From Fratercula arctica (Eukaryota > Chordata > Aves > Charadriiformes > Alcidae), in contig CANTUZ010000004.1 of the NCBI GenBank assembly GCA_947846985.1, positions 8,174,927-8,238,926 on the forward strand: a DNA stretch of 64,000 nt, in the 5' to 3' direction. The notes below the pieces were generated by a model, which saw only the letters and a list, made by a program, of their open reading frames with translations, made no database searches and was not told the DNA's origin. The stretch's first letter is position 1. Each line of letters begins with the position of its first letter. The translations under genes and the position numbers were made by a program. Below, one piece after another: positions 38,876 through 51,100 of this stretch.

Positions 38876-39070
38876 TCATACCGTCCAAATTTGATACGCG
38901 ATGTGAGAAAAGAAGAGCTAGGGACAAATTTTTGGTCTTCACTTGCTTTGGAAAAATCCTGTGCAAATCCCTATTCAAACTTTGCCCCCTTCTGTTCACA
39001 CTTGAAAGCTTTTGTGTATTCACAGCCTAATTCAGTGTAATTATAATTACTGTTAATGCCAGTATCTCAG

Positions 39071-39249
39071 AACATTCACTGGGATAAGTCTGTGGAATAT
39101 ACAAATAAATTAAGGAAAGAGAGAGATGAAGAAAACGTAAAAAAACAGCTAAAACTTTGTAGCATGGTCATTATGTCAAGAATAGCAAATAAGGTTTTTG
39201 AGATTCTTCTGAAAACTGAAGTAATAGACTCCCATGACACAAGTGTTAA
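39071..39249 (+). other. Candidate isolated coding exon (unproven)
   Basis: An acceptor-like CAG at 39068-39070 and a strong donor (GTAAGT at 39250-39255) bound 179 bases with an open frame. The predicted ~59 residues begin NIHWDKSVEYTNKLRKERDE, are rich in charged residues, and contain a mixed hydrophobic stretch (CSMVIMSRIANKVFEILLK). I do not recognise the protein. Against it: the acceptor's pyrimidine tract is weak, the exon ends in phase 2, and the next candidate exon (40167) hits a stop when joined in that phase. Chance is a serious alternative. Confidence 0.18.
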
Positions 39250-40093
39250 GTAAGTACATTCATATTTCTGGTGCAAAGTGTAATGCCTATTACTGGTCGA
39301 TTTTATTAGATTAGTAGATGTTCCTGCATAGAAGAGGCAATGAGGAGCACCTCAGGCAAAAAAGGAGCTATATGAAGAGAAAAAGTGGGTGAGAATTTGG
39401 ATTTGCACACCAAATACTATTGAGATTACTTATATTGAGTATATTTGTCCTTTATATAACTGCAATACATGGATTATTCATTTGCTTATCCTTTATTAGT
39501 TCTAAAAGTGTGCTCCTCACTGGAAAAGCACAGAGACAGTCTGGGCTGTAAGCTCTATCACCCAGACTTGGAGGAGCCAGAACGCACCAGGAATCTGTGG
39601 GATGGGATCATTCAGACAGGTTTTGTGCGTGGTTGTGTCTATTTGCTGCTTAATAGTTCTTCAGATTGCTGTTACTGTGGGACAAAAGGAACTTTTTAAG
39701 AGCACTTTGAGTGAGAAAAGGATGATTCCTTTGGCTATGACTAATGTATGGTGATTAATACCTAGCCAGAAGCATTTCCTGACTTCATACTTGGGGAAAA
39801 CTTAAGGTGCATCATCTCCCTGACTTCCCTGTCCTGGCTGCCATGGAAAGAAAACGGAGAAATGCAGGTCAGGACTGTGGATGATGGGAGACAAGGATAG
39901 CATGGCATGCTACAAACAGTACTAGCCCATACCCAGAGTTTGTGAGGACTGGGATTCTGATAGCCTTACCGATCAAGTGGCCTAGCAAGGAAAGGGAAAG
40001 GAAAGGAGTAAAAATAAGATATAATAAGCACGTTGCAGAGAACAGCACAGCTCACACAAGTGGTCAGGCACTCCCCACTAACACAGAATATGT

Positions 40094-40317
40094 AGCAGCA
40101 ACAAAAGTGTGCTTTAATCCAAATTGACTAAAGTGAACATATGTGATTCTTTCTCTGCTTCTTCAGGTCTATGCAATTAGAGCTCTACCTCGACTTGCTG
40201 AGACCTTGACGTGTTATTTGAATGAGCTCAGCAAATCTTTGAGGCACACCTACCTGACAGCAGCCACAGTTGACCGTTACACCTACGAAAAAGCGATGAC
40301 TGACAATGTTTACTACT
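40094..40317 (+). repeat. Exon-like segment, copy 1 of a local duplication
   Basis: This stretch matches 41505-41720 in the same orientation, with long shared blocks such as GCTTTAATCCAAATTGA, GTTATTTGAATGAGCTCAG, AAATCTTTGAGGCACACCT and AAGCGATGAC. By eye, identity in the core is about 80-85%, with small indels. Copy 1 has an intact polypyrimidine-CAG acceptor at about 40143-40166 and an open frame. The pair could be a local duplication separated by 1.4 kb or two insertions of an unrecognised interspersed repeat. Confidence 0.85.
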
Positions 40318-40380
40318 TCTTACCTTTTGCGCCATTTGGATCTGGTTCTGTTCTTCACTTCTGGTTTCCAACTCAAAGAG
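40167..40380 (+). other. Candidate exon inside copy 1 (unproven)
   Basis: A good acceptor (TTCTTTCTCTGCTTCTTCAG ending at 40166) and a donor (AGAG|GTAACC at 40380/40381) frame 214 bases with an uninterrupted frame in phase 0. The predicted peptide begins VYAIRALPRLAETLTCYLNE and continues with SKSLRHTYLTAATVDRYTYE. I cannot name a family. The duplicated partner at 41.5 kb has lost the acceptor and the frame. The homology to the partner stops at about 40317, in the middle of the putative exon, which weakens the idea that the whole 214 bases are one exon. Confidence 0.22.
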
Positions 40381-41504
40381 GTAACCTGTAATTCATCAGC
40401 TTTGGGGAAAATATGTGTGATCTCATGGATCCTGGATGTTGTAAAATATCGGGTTTTTGGTGAGGAGACAGAGGTCTGTATACCATTAAAACAGTAAAAC
40501 CTGCAATTTTCCAAGGGTTTGCCAAGCAAGTCTTGAATGCCTCAAATCTTCCACAATCTGTTTGATATATCAGGAGGGAGATGCAGTAAACTATCCATGA
40601 GGGTAGCTAGCACAGATCGTAGCATCAAATACATGACATTTATGCACTATAAACTTACTTTAAATTCCACGCTACAAGTAGTACTGTAACATTAGAGAGG
40701 GCAAAGTTGGAGAATATTGATTGTGACCATGTGTAGAATGAGGATAATTTATTTTTAGCATTGTATTTCTGTTCTAATGCAATTCTACCACCCAACATAC
40801 ACACATATAGATATCTAAATCATTATCTAATATTTTAAATAGCTGCCATAAGCAAGAGTCAGAACAGGAATAGATGTATGTTTGTTTCACATCATGTTAC
40901 GAGCATAAAATGTATTGGGCATGGGGAAAACTTATATTCCCTTCATGTGTTCACTGGATCGGGTTTTCCTCTCTACCCCAAGGTCCAATACCAAAATTTA
41001 TTCCAGAATAATAATGGGCCTCTGTCTCAATATTCCAGAAAATGGCAACTTTCAGAAAGAAAAAATAAAGTCCCTGACAGTACCCATTAGAGGGCTTCTA
41101 CTCCTCACCCCTATGGCACTGAATACACCACAGAAGACAAAGTTGCAACAGGATGGCAATGAGAGGGGAAAAAGACAACTTTCCCTTTACACCTGAGTTT
41201 AGTGATGGTCACGTATTACTTTATAGTTCTTCACTAATACAAAGTCTTTATGCAAGGGTTTTGTACTATACTTGTAAAAATATTTGAAAAGCAGAAGTAG
41301 AGCATTCATCTGAAAATTCCTGAGTTTGGTAGTATTGCTTGCACCTTTGCAAGCTCCACTAAGAGGAGGAACCTACTGGGAGAGAAAAACCCACAATCAT
41401 CTTCTGCTCAAACATTTATTGGCAGAGATTCATAGCCCTTCTCATCTGTCATCTACAGCTTCAAATAAAATCCTTGTCAAGACAGAGTGATAAGCCCGCT
41501 GCCA

Positions 41505-41720
41505 AGACAACAGCAGCATGCTTTAATCCAAATTGATTGTGTCTTATTCTGCTTCTTAAATCTATACACAATTAGATATTATTTTCAACTTACCGAGACC
41601 TTGAAGACCTTGTTATTTGAATGAGCTCAGAAAATCTTTGAGGCACACCTTCCTGACAACAGCCACAGTTGACTCTTATACCTATGAGAAAGCGATGACG
41701 GACAATCTATATAATGTCTG
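41505..41720 (+). repeat. Copy 2 of the duplicated exon-like segment, decayed
   Basis: Same order and strand as 40094-40317. The position of the copy-1 acceptor reads CTTCTTAAATCTAT, so the AG is lost. A small insertion around AAGACCTTG disturbs the frame, and in-frame stops follow. If copy 1 is an exon, copy 2 is a dead duplicate. If it is a transposable repeat, this is simply a second copy. Confidence 0.85.
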
Positions 41721-44700
41721 AAACATAACTCTACTGCGGTCTGACCCCCCAAATAATTATTTAAACAAAAAATAGCCTGAAGAGAAAAGCTGAGCACAGC
41801 TAACTGCATATTGCAGTAGCTACCTAACTTCTGGGTGAAAACCCGTCTTCAGACACCTTTTCTTATAGTTGTTATTTGGGCTAGTGATTATGCTAAAACA
41901 GCGTCTCTTTCACTTCCCGTGAAAAACTGCAAAGCTCTCCATGACATTCCTGGGAGGAAAAAAAATTCTTCTGCATCATCCCCATCTTTTTTATCCCCTA
42001 CCCAGAATTTTTGTTGTCAGGCCAGCCCTGGAATGCTGCATTTATGCAATATCAGCTACAGCCATATTGAAAATCTGCACAAAGAGGACTGTTAAAACTG
42101 TGGAAGGAGAGAAGATTTTGGCTAGGAGTATGTTCATCAAAATGCTGAACTTATACCCTAAGAAAACGCCATGGGATCTTTAATCATGAGGCAGAGCAAA
42201 GAAGATGTTATCCAGTTTCCTTACCTTTGGAAGGAGGAAGGGCAGAGTCAGTGTTGCCAGAAACTGATCTTTGGGTCTAGATATTGTACATATTCTGAAC
42301 TTGATGCGTAGGTCTCTGAATTATTCCCTCCAGCGTTAGATTTTGTAAAAGACCATCATGTTTTCTGCCAGCTGGTAATGTCAGAAACAACAATATTGCT
42401 GTTAGTGTTTAACAGGTAATACTACTTATTTCATGGAGTGGGTTTTGTTCCAAATTGGGATTGAAATTGATTTGTGTTAATGATTTAACTTGTTGACAAA
42501 TAAACATTTGAGGGAAAAATATATAATATAATCCTGGCAAACCAAATCATGCCTTTAGCTTTTCCTTAAATTTAAATTCAGCTATTTATTACATCACCCT
42601 TTGCCAGAATTGGGTAGTAAACTACTTTCATATTCAGAAGAATGTTTCCATTTAAAATTTACATTTAAAATTGCAATAAGATGCTGGATCTTGTTCTTTT
42701 TTGAGGAAACTGTATTGCATTACATTAGCTACATTGTTAGAGAAATGGTGCATTCTGCTTCCTGTATCAGTTTCAATTAGCTGGGTGCATTACTCACCCA
42801 TTTTATCATGGGATGTTACAGTTAAAATTAGTGTAATTCAAAGTGTCACAAACCACAGCTACAAAATGGATTGGTTAGCTGTTAATTATTTAAATACTGC
42901 ATCCTGCGCATAATCAATTTCTTACCTACAGTCATGATATATTTTTGACAGTTTGGAAGACAAACTCTATTGCTGTCCAGCATAATTCTGAAATATAATT
43001 TATAGCGGTTATTTGGAGAACTATATCGAGTACATTAAAGCCATATGGTACTGTGGTTTCATCCCCAAGAGATGCCTCATCAGCTAAGAGAAGCATTATG
43101 ATCAATATGTATATTACTCATTTTTAATAGAGTGTACTAAGCTGTAGAAGATTACTGTTCCTGCCAGTTACTTGAAAATATGAGGTGCAACAATTATTTT
43201 AAGATTGTTGGAGAGTTACAGTATTCTCAAGATAAAGAAAATATGCCTTTGTTTTGTTATGTTTAGAGCCTGAAATGTTCTCTAGCAGATGAAATTCCCC
43301 AGAAAATAGTATGCCTAACTAGACAACCTAAAACCTACAAAAGGTAAAACCTTATTTGAGTTGTAATGCTCAAACAATTTGCTAAATATGGCTCCTTGGA
43401 AGGAACAAAAAAACAAAAAGAGAGAGAGAAAAAGATGAGAATACTGGTTGTCATTTATCTTGGCAAGAGGACGTAGCATCTACCACAACTATGCCTATTT
43501 CACAACTAAAAATAAAAAGCGGTAAGCACTACAACGATTGTTGCAGCCTTGGCAATACAGAGAATGTTGGATTTTTTAAAAGGTTCGCATTATGTACACT
43601 CATTCTTCAATACACTGAGAAAAATACCACATAAATACCAAGTATTACATTAACCTCTGACCCGGTAGAAACATTAGCAACGGCAGACACAGAGTAAAAC
43701 TGCACTGCCTAGCTAAGGATGCAAAGCCACAGACATGAAAGATGAAAATGAAAAAAGCCCCACAAAGTCAAATTTCAGTTATTCAACCAGATGAAGGCAA
43801 GTGAGGGGGAATAATTCAGAAATAGCAGAACTGTGAATACTACAAAATTGGGTGGGAAGAAGATGAAACAAGGCCACAAGAGGGGCTGAGGGTGGCAAGA
43901 AGGGGAATAAGGAGTGGGAAGGTCCATGCACCAGTGATGACCCATGAAGATAAGCCCTCAGAACACAGTACAATGCCAATGTGCCCCTCCTGCTTCTGGA
44001 CCCAAGGCTGATCTACCTGCATTGTATATTAAATCCTCACTTGAACCTTGGGCTTTCAGCCAGCAAATGTCAAAGCGGGGGAACAATTCCTCCAAGTCTG
44101 AAGACGTGGGTAAGGGGCAGGATTTGGGGGGTTACAATTGGAACAGGGACCTACATATCAGATGGAGAGTTCAGACTTATAACTGTGTCTTGAAATGCAT
44201 TTGCACTGTGCTCCACCCAAGCCAAGAAATCCTTCAGTGGCAATTCAGGTCCAGCTCTTTGAATATTGTCTGGAACTTTCACCCCTTTCTGCTTTAAGTA
44301 TCTGATTCACTGAAAGATTTTTAACCTGAGTTACTTTACCTTGAAATGGGGAGGGTTCAAGGCAGCTCAGCAGTCCCTCAGGTATGCTTAATCAACTTTA
44401 AACTTCCATTTTAAAAAAAAAGTTCCTTACAATTAGGTGTGACTACATTATCATAGATTGATTTGTATTTTTTGCCAAGCAATTTACAATCCTTTTTTGA
44501 ATGCTTGCTTCAGTATTTTGTAAAAACTACTTGAGAAACAAACTACTTTCATTCTGAAGTATTATCGTAGAAGTATGGTACTAGGATACTGAAAAAACAC
44601 CATAGAAGCGCCACAGTAAAAACTCTCATGTCCATCTTTTCCTCTTAAACTCCTCAGCTGGACTTTAGCTCGCATGACACATGATGGCCTACAGGTTTTC

Positions 44701-46539
44701 CCCGCATCTGTATTCCTCACCTGGAACTTCAGCAGAGTCAGTGGTCTGCTAGTTATGAGTCACTCACCTGCCCTCTGATAAAGCTGCTCCGATAAACTTG
44801 GGATGCCAGAGCTCCCTGGGCAATTCAGCAGACACAAAGGACAGGACTGCCAGATTAGAAATACCACCACACTTGTGAGGAAGGCAGTAGGTTTTTTTTC
44901 AAGGTATTTCTTTTACAGAGAAAAAAATTCTCCAAACCATCATACTTAGATGTACCAGAAGCTCATTCAACAACTGGAAAACCACTCTTACAGACAATAG
45001 GAGCTATTAAGCAGAGTTTCTAAGCATGCACACGTTTTTCTAACCAATTTATGTGCTGTCCCATAATCCTCAGTTTTATTTATTTCCAAACCTTCTCTCC
45101 CATCTGTTCCCTTCTGCATGATCTATATATTATCTCTAGCTATTTATCCTTAACAGATTTTTGCTTCCTCTCTCTGTTCCAGTTAGATTAATGATGCCAA
45201 TATTCTCTGTGTATTTCTAGTCTCTTTGTTTTCTTCGTCATGCATCTTGCATTCATACAGACACTTTCAAATACTTATCATTCCCTCTGACCCTTCTACA
45301 ACAGTCCAAGCTTTTATTCCTATTTCACAAACATTCTCTCTTAATATTTTTTCCTTTCTTCCTTCTTTAGACCCAGATTGTCAGTTTTAGTGCTGAATCC
45401 CAGTTCTTCCAATCCTATCAGACTCTGTCTACCCTCTTTCCATCCTTTCTGGCTTTTATTTGGCTTTGTTCCTCAACCTGTATTCCCCTACCTTAGCTAG
45501 AGATTCTTTATCAAGATCTACCTCCTGAGATAGTTTAATGCACGAGAATTTCTTCTCTTTTCTTGCAATGCTGTGTGCCCTGTGAACTACTCATTAAACA
45601 TGTCTAAACTGCTGCATCAAATGCCTTTGCACACCATTTTGAAACACATTCAGGTTTTAATCTATCTTACGGCCGTGGTACCAAATTTTGCTTGCGACAT
45701 TACAAGCGTTCCCGCAAAAGCTGCTTCTGTTACCCTTTCTCAACACTAATTCATGAGTACTGCTATATTTTGGTTTGGAAGAAGTCCAGTACTGTTATTT
45801 TTAATGATGGAGCACACTTTCTTCCTTTGGGAGATAAAATAGTCAAATTGTAACAAGCTGTTTTGCCTTGCTGCTTCAGGCTGCCTCTAGTCCAAAAGAA
45901 GCGATCATAATAAAGCAAATGCCTCATTTGACTAAATAATCAAGCACATCACTGCTTAGAGAGAGGAGTACAAAGCTGCAGGGTTGAAGAATAAAAAAGA
46001 AGCTTGCAAAAATCAGCCTGGGTGCATATGGCAATAAGTCTACCTGAAGTTTCCAGCTCTGTTTAAAAGAGACACGACAAGTCAGTATTACAGACAAACA
46101 AAACCTCATGTATGAAACACGCTGCAGAGACCCATTTGGATATACTTATGAGGAAAGACAAAATTGTCATGAATAGACAAGCAAAATAACTCAGACAAAA
46201 ACTTTACACAGACTCTGGGCTCTCACCATCTCAGGGACACCAAATCTCCGAACAACCTCTTTCCCTTCTTCCCAAATCTTTCAGTAGAGGCAACAGTTGA
46301 CTTTGTAAAGAGAGATGACCACAGGAAATACAGCCGATAAAACTAAAGAAAGGTCTTTATATTGTTACACAGGAGAAAAAGGGTGAGGTGGGAAAGGCAC
46401 AGTTGCTAGATAGTGGTAACAGCACAGCTCAATTGCAGTTTTGCAGTGGACTATAAGTGAGTATGAGATATCTGATGAGTGCTCAGACTCCAAATAAAGG
46501 GTTGAAATACACAGTTTATACACAAAATTAAGAAACTGA
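41721..46539. other. Non-coding stretch
   Basis: No gene seen; frames are at most 117 codons (43944-44297) and lack motifs. It has a short AG-rich run at about 43420-43440. The segment 45060-45560 is pyrimidine-rich on the plus strand, with many CTTTC/TTCTC units, but carries no recognisable element. Confidence 0.5.
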
Positions 46540-46600
46540 ATTACATGGAATTTAAGACTGGAAGGGCATATCCCAAACACCATCTGCATTTACTGTGATA
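46540..46600 (-). mobile_element. Possible CR1 3'-end relic
   Basis: ACATGGAATTTAAGACTGGA then AGGGCATATC loosely follows the start of a reversed CR1 tail ('catagaatttaaggccagaagggaccattat'), as at 4868. The downstream CTAGTC block is not recognisable, so the call is weak. Confidence 0.3.
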
Positions 46601-46814
46601 CCTCTACAGTCAAATTCCGAACTATAATTAAAATATTCTGTTGTACGGGGGAAAAAAAGAGACAAGATACTTTTGTTAGCAAATAACAGTAACTTGGTAA
46701 CTTATGCTACCAAATACAACAAGAAACATCACTACAGTTGAAGAGATATGCTGTTTAGCTCTTATGTAAAAGGGCGGTGCCTCCACCTTTTGTGTAACAG
46801 CATCGCAAGGGCAC

Positions 46815-47240
46815 AGTGGAGTTAAAGGCAGTATATAGAAGAGCTATTAAAGTGAAAGATGGTATGAAGCAGTTGCTTTATGAGAGACTAAAGAGACTAT
46901 GTCTTGGTTTGGAGAGAGGGGGGCTGAAAGGGAACAGGATCAGCTTTTTCAAGTTCATGAAAGACAAATTGAGTATAAAATTGTTACTAACCAAATCCTG
47001 CAGAGTCCTTGCAGTAGGTAGTCACTCACTGAAGCACAAACAGATACTGCAAGAAATAGGCATGGATGTATCTTCCAGCATCCCTAATCCAACAACTGTG
47101 AATGCTAATGGGAGAGGAACAGTCTGCAGAGAGAGGTCAGGCTCACCCGACCTTCCTAAATAGCATCCCTTTCTCCACTGTCAGAGAGCTAGATGGACCA
47201 CCAATCTGATGCTACAAGGCCTTTTTTATACTTTTACATG
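46815..47240 (+). mobile_element. Old CR1 LINE 3' region, sense orientation
   Basis: GAAGCAGTTGCTTTATGAGA, GACTAAAGAGACTATGTCTT and GGTTTGGAGAGAGGGGGGCT, then TCATGAAAGACAAATTGAGT, reproduce in order the CR1 3' region I know from turtles and birds ('..ctgagagactaaagagactagggcttttcagcttggagaagag..aaaatcatgaatgg..'). The end GAGAGCTAGATGGACCACCA, CAATCTGATGCTACAAGGCC, TTTTTTATACTTTTACATG matches the terminus of the same type ('..ctagatggaccattggtctgacccagtatggccgttcttatgttcttatg'). About 425 bases are therefore one ancient insertion. The 115-codon frame at 46816-47163 is a by-product, not a gene. Confidence 0.8.
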
Positions 47241-48093
47241 TTACAAGACAATTAAAGTCAAAAAAGTATCCATAGAGATGAAATTGAATACACGAATAGT
47301 AGCTGACAGCAGACAGCTGACAGTGACAAGGCTATGCTCAAAAAATTCCTCTTTATCAGCTGGCCTGAATTAGTAAGTCAAAAGAATTAAAGCATTTGAG
47401 CAGGACAGAGGACTAGTAGAGAACTGCTAAACAGAGCAAAGGCAAAACCAGACTTTGTAGGCCAAGAGCAATATCACAAGCCAGATGTTAGCGCCTGAAG
47501 TCCCTGAAGGTCTAAGACTGTGTCCAAAGTATATGGCCTGGCATCACTCACCGTCTCCCAGTCCCAGATGTATCGTGACTCGGCTGTGTCCAGGATCCAT
47601 GTCAGGATGAAAGTCGAGCACATGCCACCTGCCTGTCAACATGATTTCCAAGGGAAAAATAATTAGCAGACCTTGTCTCAAGGCTTAATGCAGGTCACAT
47701 TTGCCCCTCCACCTAGACAGAGCCTTTAAGCTGTAATAGTTCGGTAAATACCATCTTCCTGGGACAAGCCAAATACCAGTGAGCGGCAAGGCAGCAAATA
47801 CACATATGCCATGCAACAACAAAGTTCTTGTTAGAAAGAAAAAATTGCCACAAGTTGCAGTTTGAAGGAGGCACTGAGAAATCAAATTATATTACTAGGT
47901 ACAGCCACAGCACTGAAATAGGTCTCTCAGCAAAGAGCCAGTTAAGTAAATAAGCACAGAGCCCTTTCATTGCTATTAACCAGCACAGACTACTAGCGCA
48001 GTTTCATTTATCCAATACGAGCCAATCTATGTCTTGGTTCCTGGCTGCAATGAAAAAAAGAAAGATCTTGACAGGCTATTATTAATTATTTTA
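47241..48093. other. Non-coding stretch
   Basis: No gene seen. The part 47460-47650 is slightly richer in G and C. Nothing recognisable. Confidence 0.5.
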
Positions 48094-48158
48094 TCTCAGT
48101 TACACTTGCATGAATCTGGAGTAAATTCAGAGACGAAAGTGGAGATACTTCTGATTCC
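48094..48158. mobile_element. Relic of palindromic MITE ('CTCAGTTACAC' type)
   Basis: ATCTCAGTTACACTTGCATG, AATCTGGAGTAAATTCAGAG, AAGTGGAGATACTTCTGATT follow in order the left arm and centre of a MITE with ends like 'gccaaattctgctctcagttacaccagtgtaaat' and an internal 'ggagtaactccattgaagtcaatggagttactcc'. The right arm is missing or unrecognisable. The same family appears at 52316-52391. Confidence 0.55.
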
Positions 48159-51100
48159 AAGCCATATAATTGGGGTGGGGATCTGACCACCCAATATGCC
48201 TGTAAGAGAAGCTTTTATGCCCACTTAGGCATGAGTTGCATGCATTTAGGCAGCCAGCTTGCACCTGGCTTGTCTACAATTACTACCTCTACTACTACTT
48301 TTCCCCTGTCAAATCTTCCTCCCCTCAATAAATGCCCTTCATGGTGTTCCGATGGATGGCAAAGAGTAGGTTAAATTCCTGTCCCAGTTTTGTATATAGA
48401 CTTGTTAAGCATCAGAAAGGAGAGTGGCCAAAAAAGCACTGCATATCGTTCTGCAGATCATTAACTGGTAATGTAATCTGCCCTACTCTAGGTGTCACAT
48501 CCAAGAAAAGACCACAAAATTAGAAACGTAGTGCTCTGAACAGGGGAGTACTCAGTGTTCCTCTCCTTGCCCTTTATGCAAGCACTGCGGTAAGCAGCCA
48601 AGCAGAAATCAGCGTTTTACACAAAATGTCTCAAAACCCGATAGCAAATCCAAACAGCTATTCAGCGTCATGCACTCTGATGTGGTCATGTAATTTATAT
48701 ATTATGATAATCTGGTTTTCATCTAACCTACTAATTCAGCCGTTGTTTCATTTAAATAATTGGCTATCTGACTCCCCACCCATGTTGAAGAACATGCATA
48801 CCACTCTACCACTCTATTGCAAGGATACCATTAACCTAGACAAAACGTAATGAAAAAAGAACAAAGACAATTTTCCAAGGAAAAAAAAAAGTATTCACTT
48901 TCATGAGAGCTTATCTCTTACTATACGTTTTAAAATGGTGACATTTTTTAACGTTCAGAAGGAGAAATTTTTTCTAACACTGTTTGAAAGGATCACATTC
49001 AAAGCTTTATTTTTAGAAACCACATTATTTGGTTTTGGTTTTCTGGACTTTGGTTGGTTTTTATATACAGTTATGATTCTCTCTCCCAAAAATCTTACAG
49101 ATAAACAGGCTAGCAGTGGCTACTGAACAGCTAGCAAGGCACTTCAGCAAAGGTCACAATAAAGAGAGCAAGAATCACAAGGCCACATGACACTGGTGGG
49201 GACATTTCTTCTGTCAAATATTCTTCCACCCGGCTCTGTAAGGCTGTGTCCAGTCCAAGAAAGCATCTTTAAAATCATGTCGATATTACATTCACTTACC
49301 TGTTCTTGTCTTTAAACATTACTCTTTCACAAGCAGTGCTGTGCATGCAGCATTTGCAAATTTTAGCCACGGTGTGCTTGTCTCCTGCAAGGTCAGGAAG
49401 AGGCTCCCGTGTGCCCAAATGTTCCCAGCTACAGGTCACCTCATGATGCAAGTGATGTTACTGGATGCAAATAGGCCGTGTTTTCAGACCGGGCAGTCAT
49501 TTATACCCAGGGAATACATCCCGTTCTATTTTCACAGCATTTTAGTACAAGACAGTGGAGAAACCCATCCGCAAAATGCTATTAAGTATGCTTATCTTAA
49601 TTACGAGGTTTGTGGTTTTTTCCAGTTTTGCACTTCAGTTTGGAGTAGTCAGCCATCTCACAAAATTAAAAGCAGCATAAAGAAGTCCCTGTCCCTTTCA
49701 ACACACAAACTAGAGGGTATCAACTGCAATTAGGAGAAGGCATACTCAAACCATTCTCCACATCTCTCGTTCTCCACCGGTGCACAGCTACGCTGCGTTA
49801 GTCCTCACCAACGGATTCAGGGCTGAGCCCCCTGTCTAAGGGAACAAAACAGACAACAGTCCTAATGAAACCAGTTGCAGAATTAGGACGCAAAATTTCA
49901 CAGTCCAACACCCAGTACCAAAAATATAAGAAAGCTAAGTGTTAAAACAACAGGTCTTTTGAAATGAGTGGGTAGTTGCCATTGTCTCAAAGAAGTATAG
50001 GAATGAAAGCATATAAAATTCAGAAGCAAAAGTTGCTTATAAAAATAAGAGAAAAATGGTCTAAAGAAGCAGTTGGGACTTTTAATACAAAGTTATGAGA
50101 AGTACAAATGTATTTCCTATTCCAGTTAACTAGTTAATAGTAGATAAACTTTAAGAAAATAGAGGAAGTTGGTAATGACAAGTTACTTATTCAGATATTC
50201 TAGGAAGAATGTAAAAAATGCACGTTACAGCAAATAATTCACTTAGTTAAACAGGCAAAGATATTGAATATACCTTTTGTAGCTGTTTTTTATGCATTAA
50301 TTAAGATTTTTTCAAAATAAAATTGGAAGAAGAATGGAAGGAAAAGAGAAATAAATTGGGTCCTATTCTGGCAAAACCCATCCTGGATTTCCTAGGTGTT
50401 TATATAGCACAGTGCTATTTTCACAGATCATTTCAAATTTTACAAATGGTCTTTTTCATTGCAATTTTTCAGGCCAATTCTGTTAAACATAATAACTGAA
50501 AGGTTTCCATATACTCACCGATTTGAAAAAGTTTTTCCTTTTCTCATCAAAATTTTCTCTTTTCCCTTTGTTTCCTTTCCATCCTATAATCCAAACCAAT
50601 AGGTGGAAGTTCTACTCCTAAATAAATCTTTTTTCCTATTGCTTCCAATATCACATACGTTTTCCATATAGTCAAGGTATTCATGGTTTTGATGGTTTTG
50701 CGAGGTTTTTCTTTAACTTAGATACTACTTTCTTTCAGTCTCCTCATCATTTTAGGCTTCCTCTCATGTCTTCGACTGAGATCTAAATATGCTAAAATAA
50801 GCCAATTTGACCCTTCAGAAACCCCTGAGTCTATGTCTTAAACACAAGTGGTGCAGTACATTTGCCTGAATCAGAAAAGACTGAAAACTGGATGGCACAG
50901 GGAGCTGAACGTCACTATTCATTTTAGCAGGGCTTCAGCTAAACTTGGAACTGATTTGAGGAGAGCCTAAAACTCAAGAGTAATAGGTACACATAAACTG
51001 CACTGGGATGGAAACTTAATAGCTTTCAGTACAGGTGTTAGCTACCAATACTTAAAACATTTTGCTCCTAAAGTACCCAGACTGCTGTGTTTGGGTACAG

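Noticed and set aside
38822..39040. 72-codon plus-strand frame as an exon
   Set aside because: It begins inside the CR1 tail at 38739-38875 and shows no acceptor.
46816..47163. 115-codon plus-strand frame as a gene
   Set aside because: It lies inside an old CR1 3' region recognised at the nucleotide level; the frame is incidental.
49341..49733. 130-codon plus-strand frame
   Set aside because: No motif recognised and no splice-site pair; probably chance.
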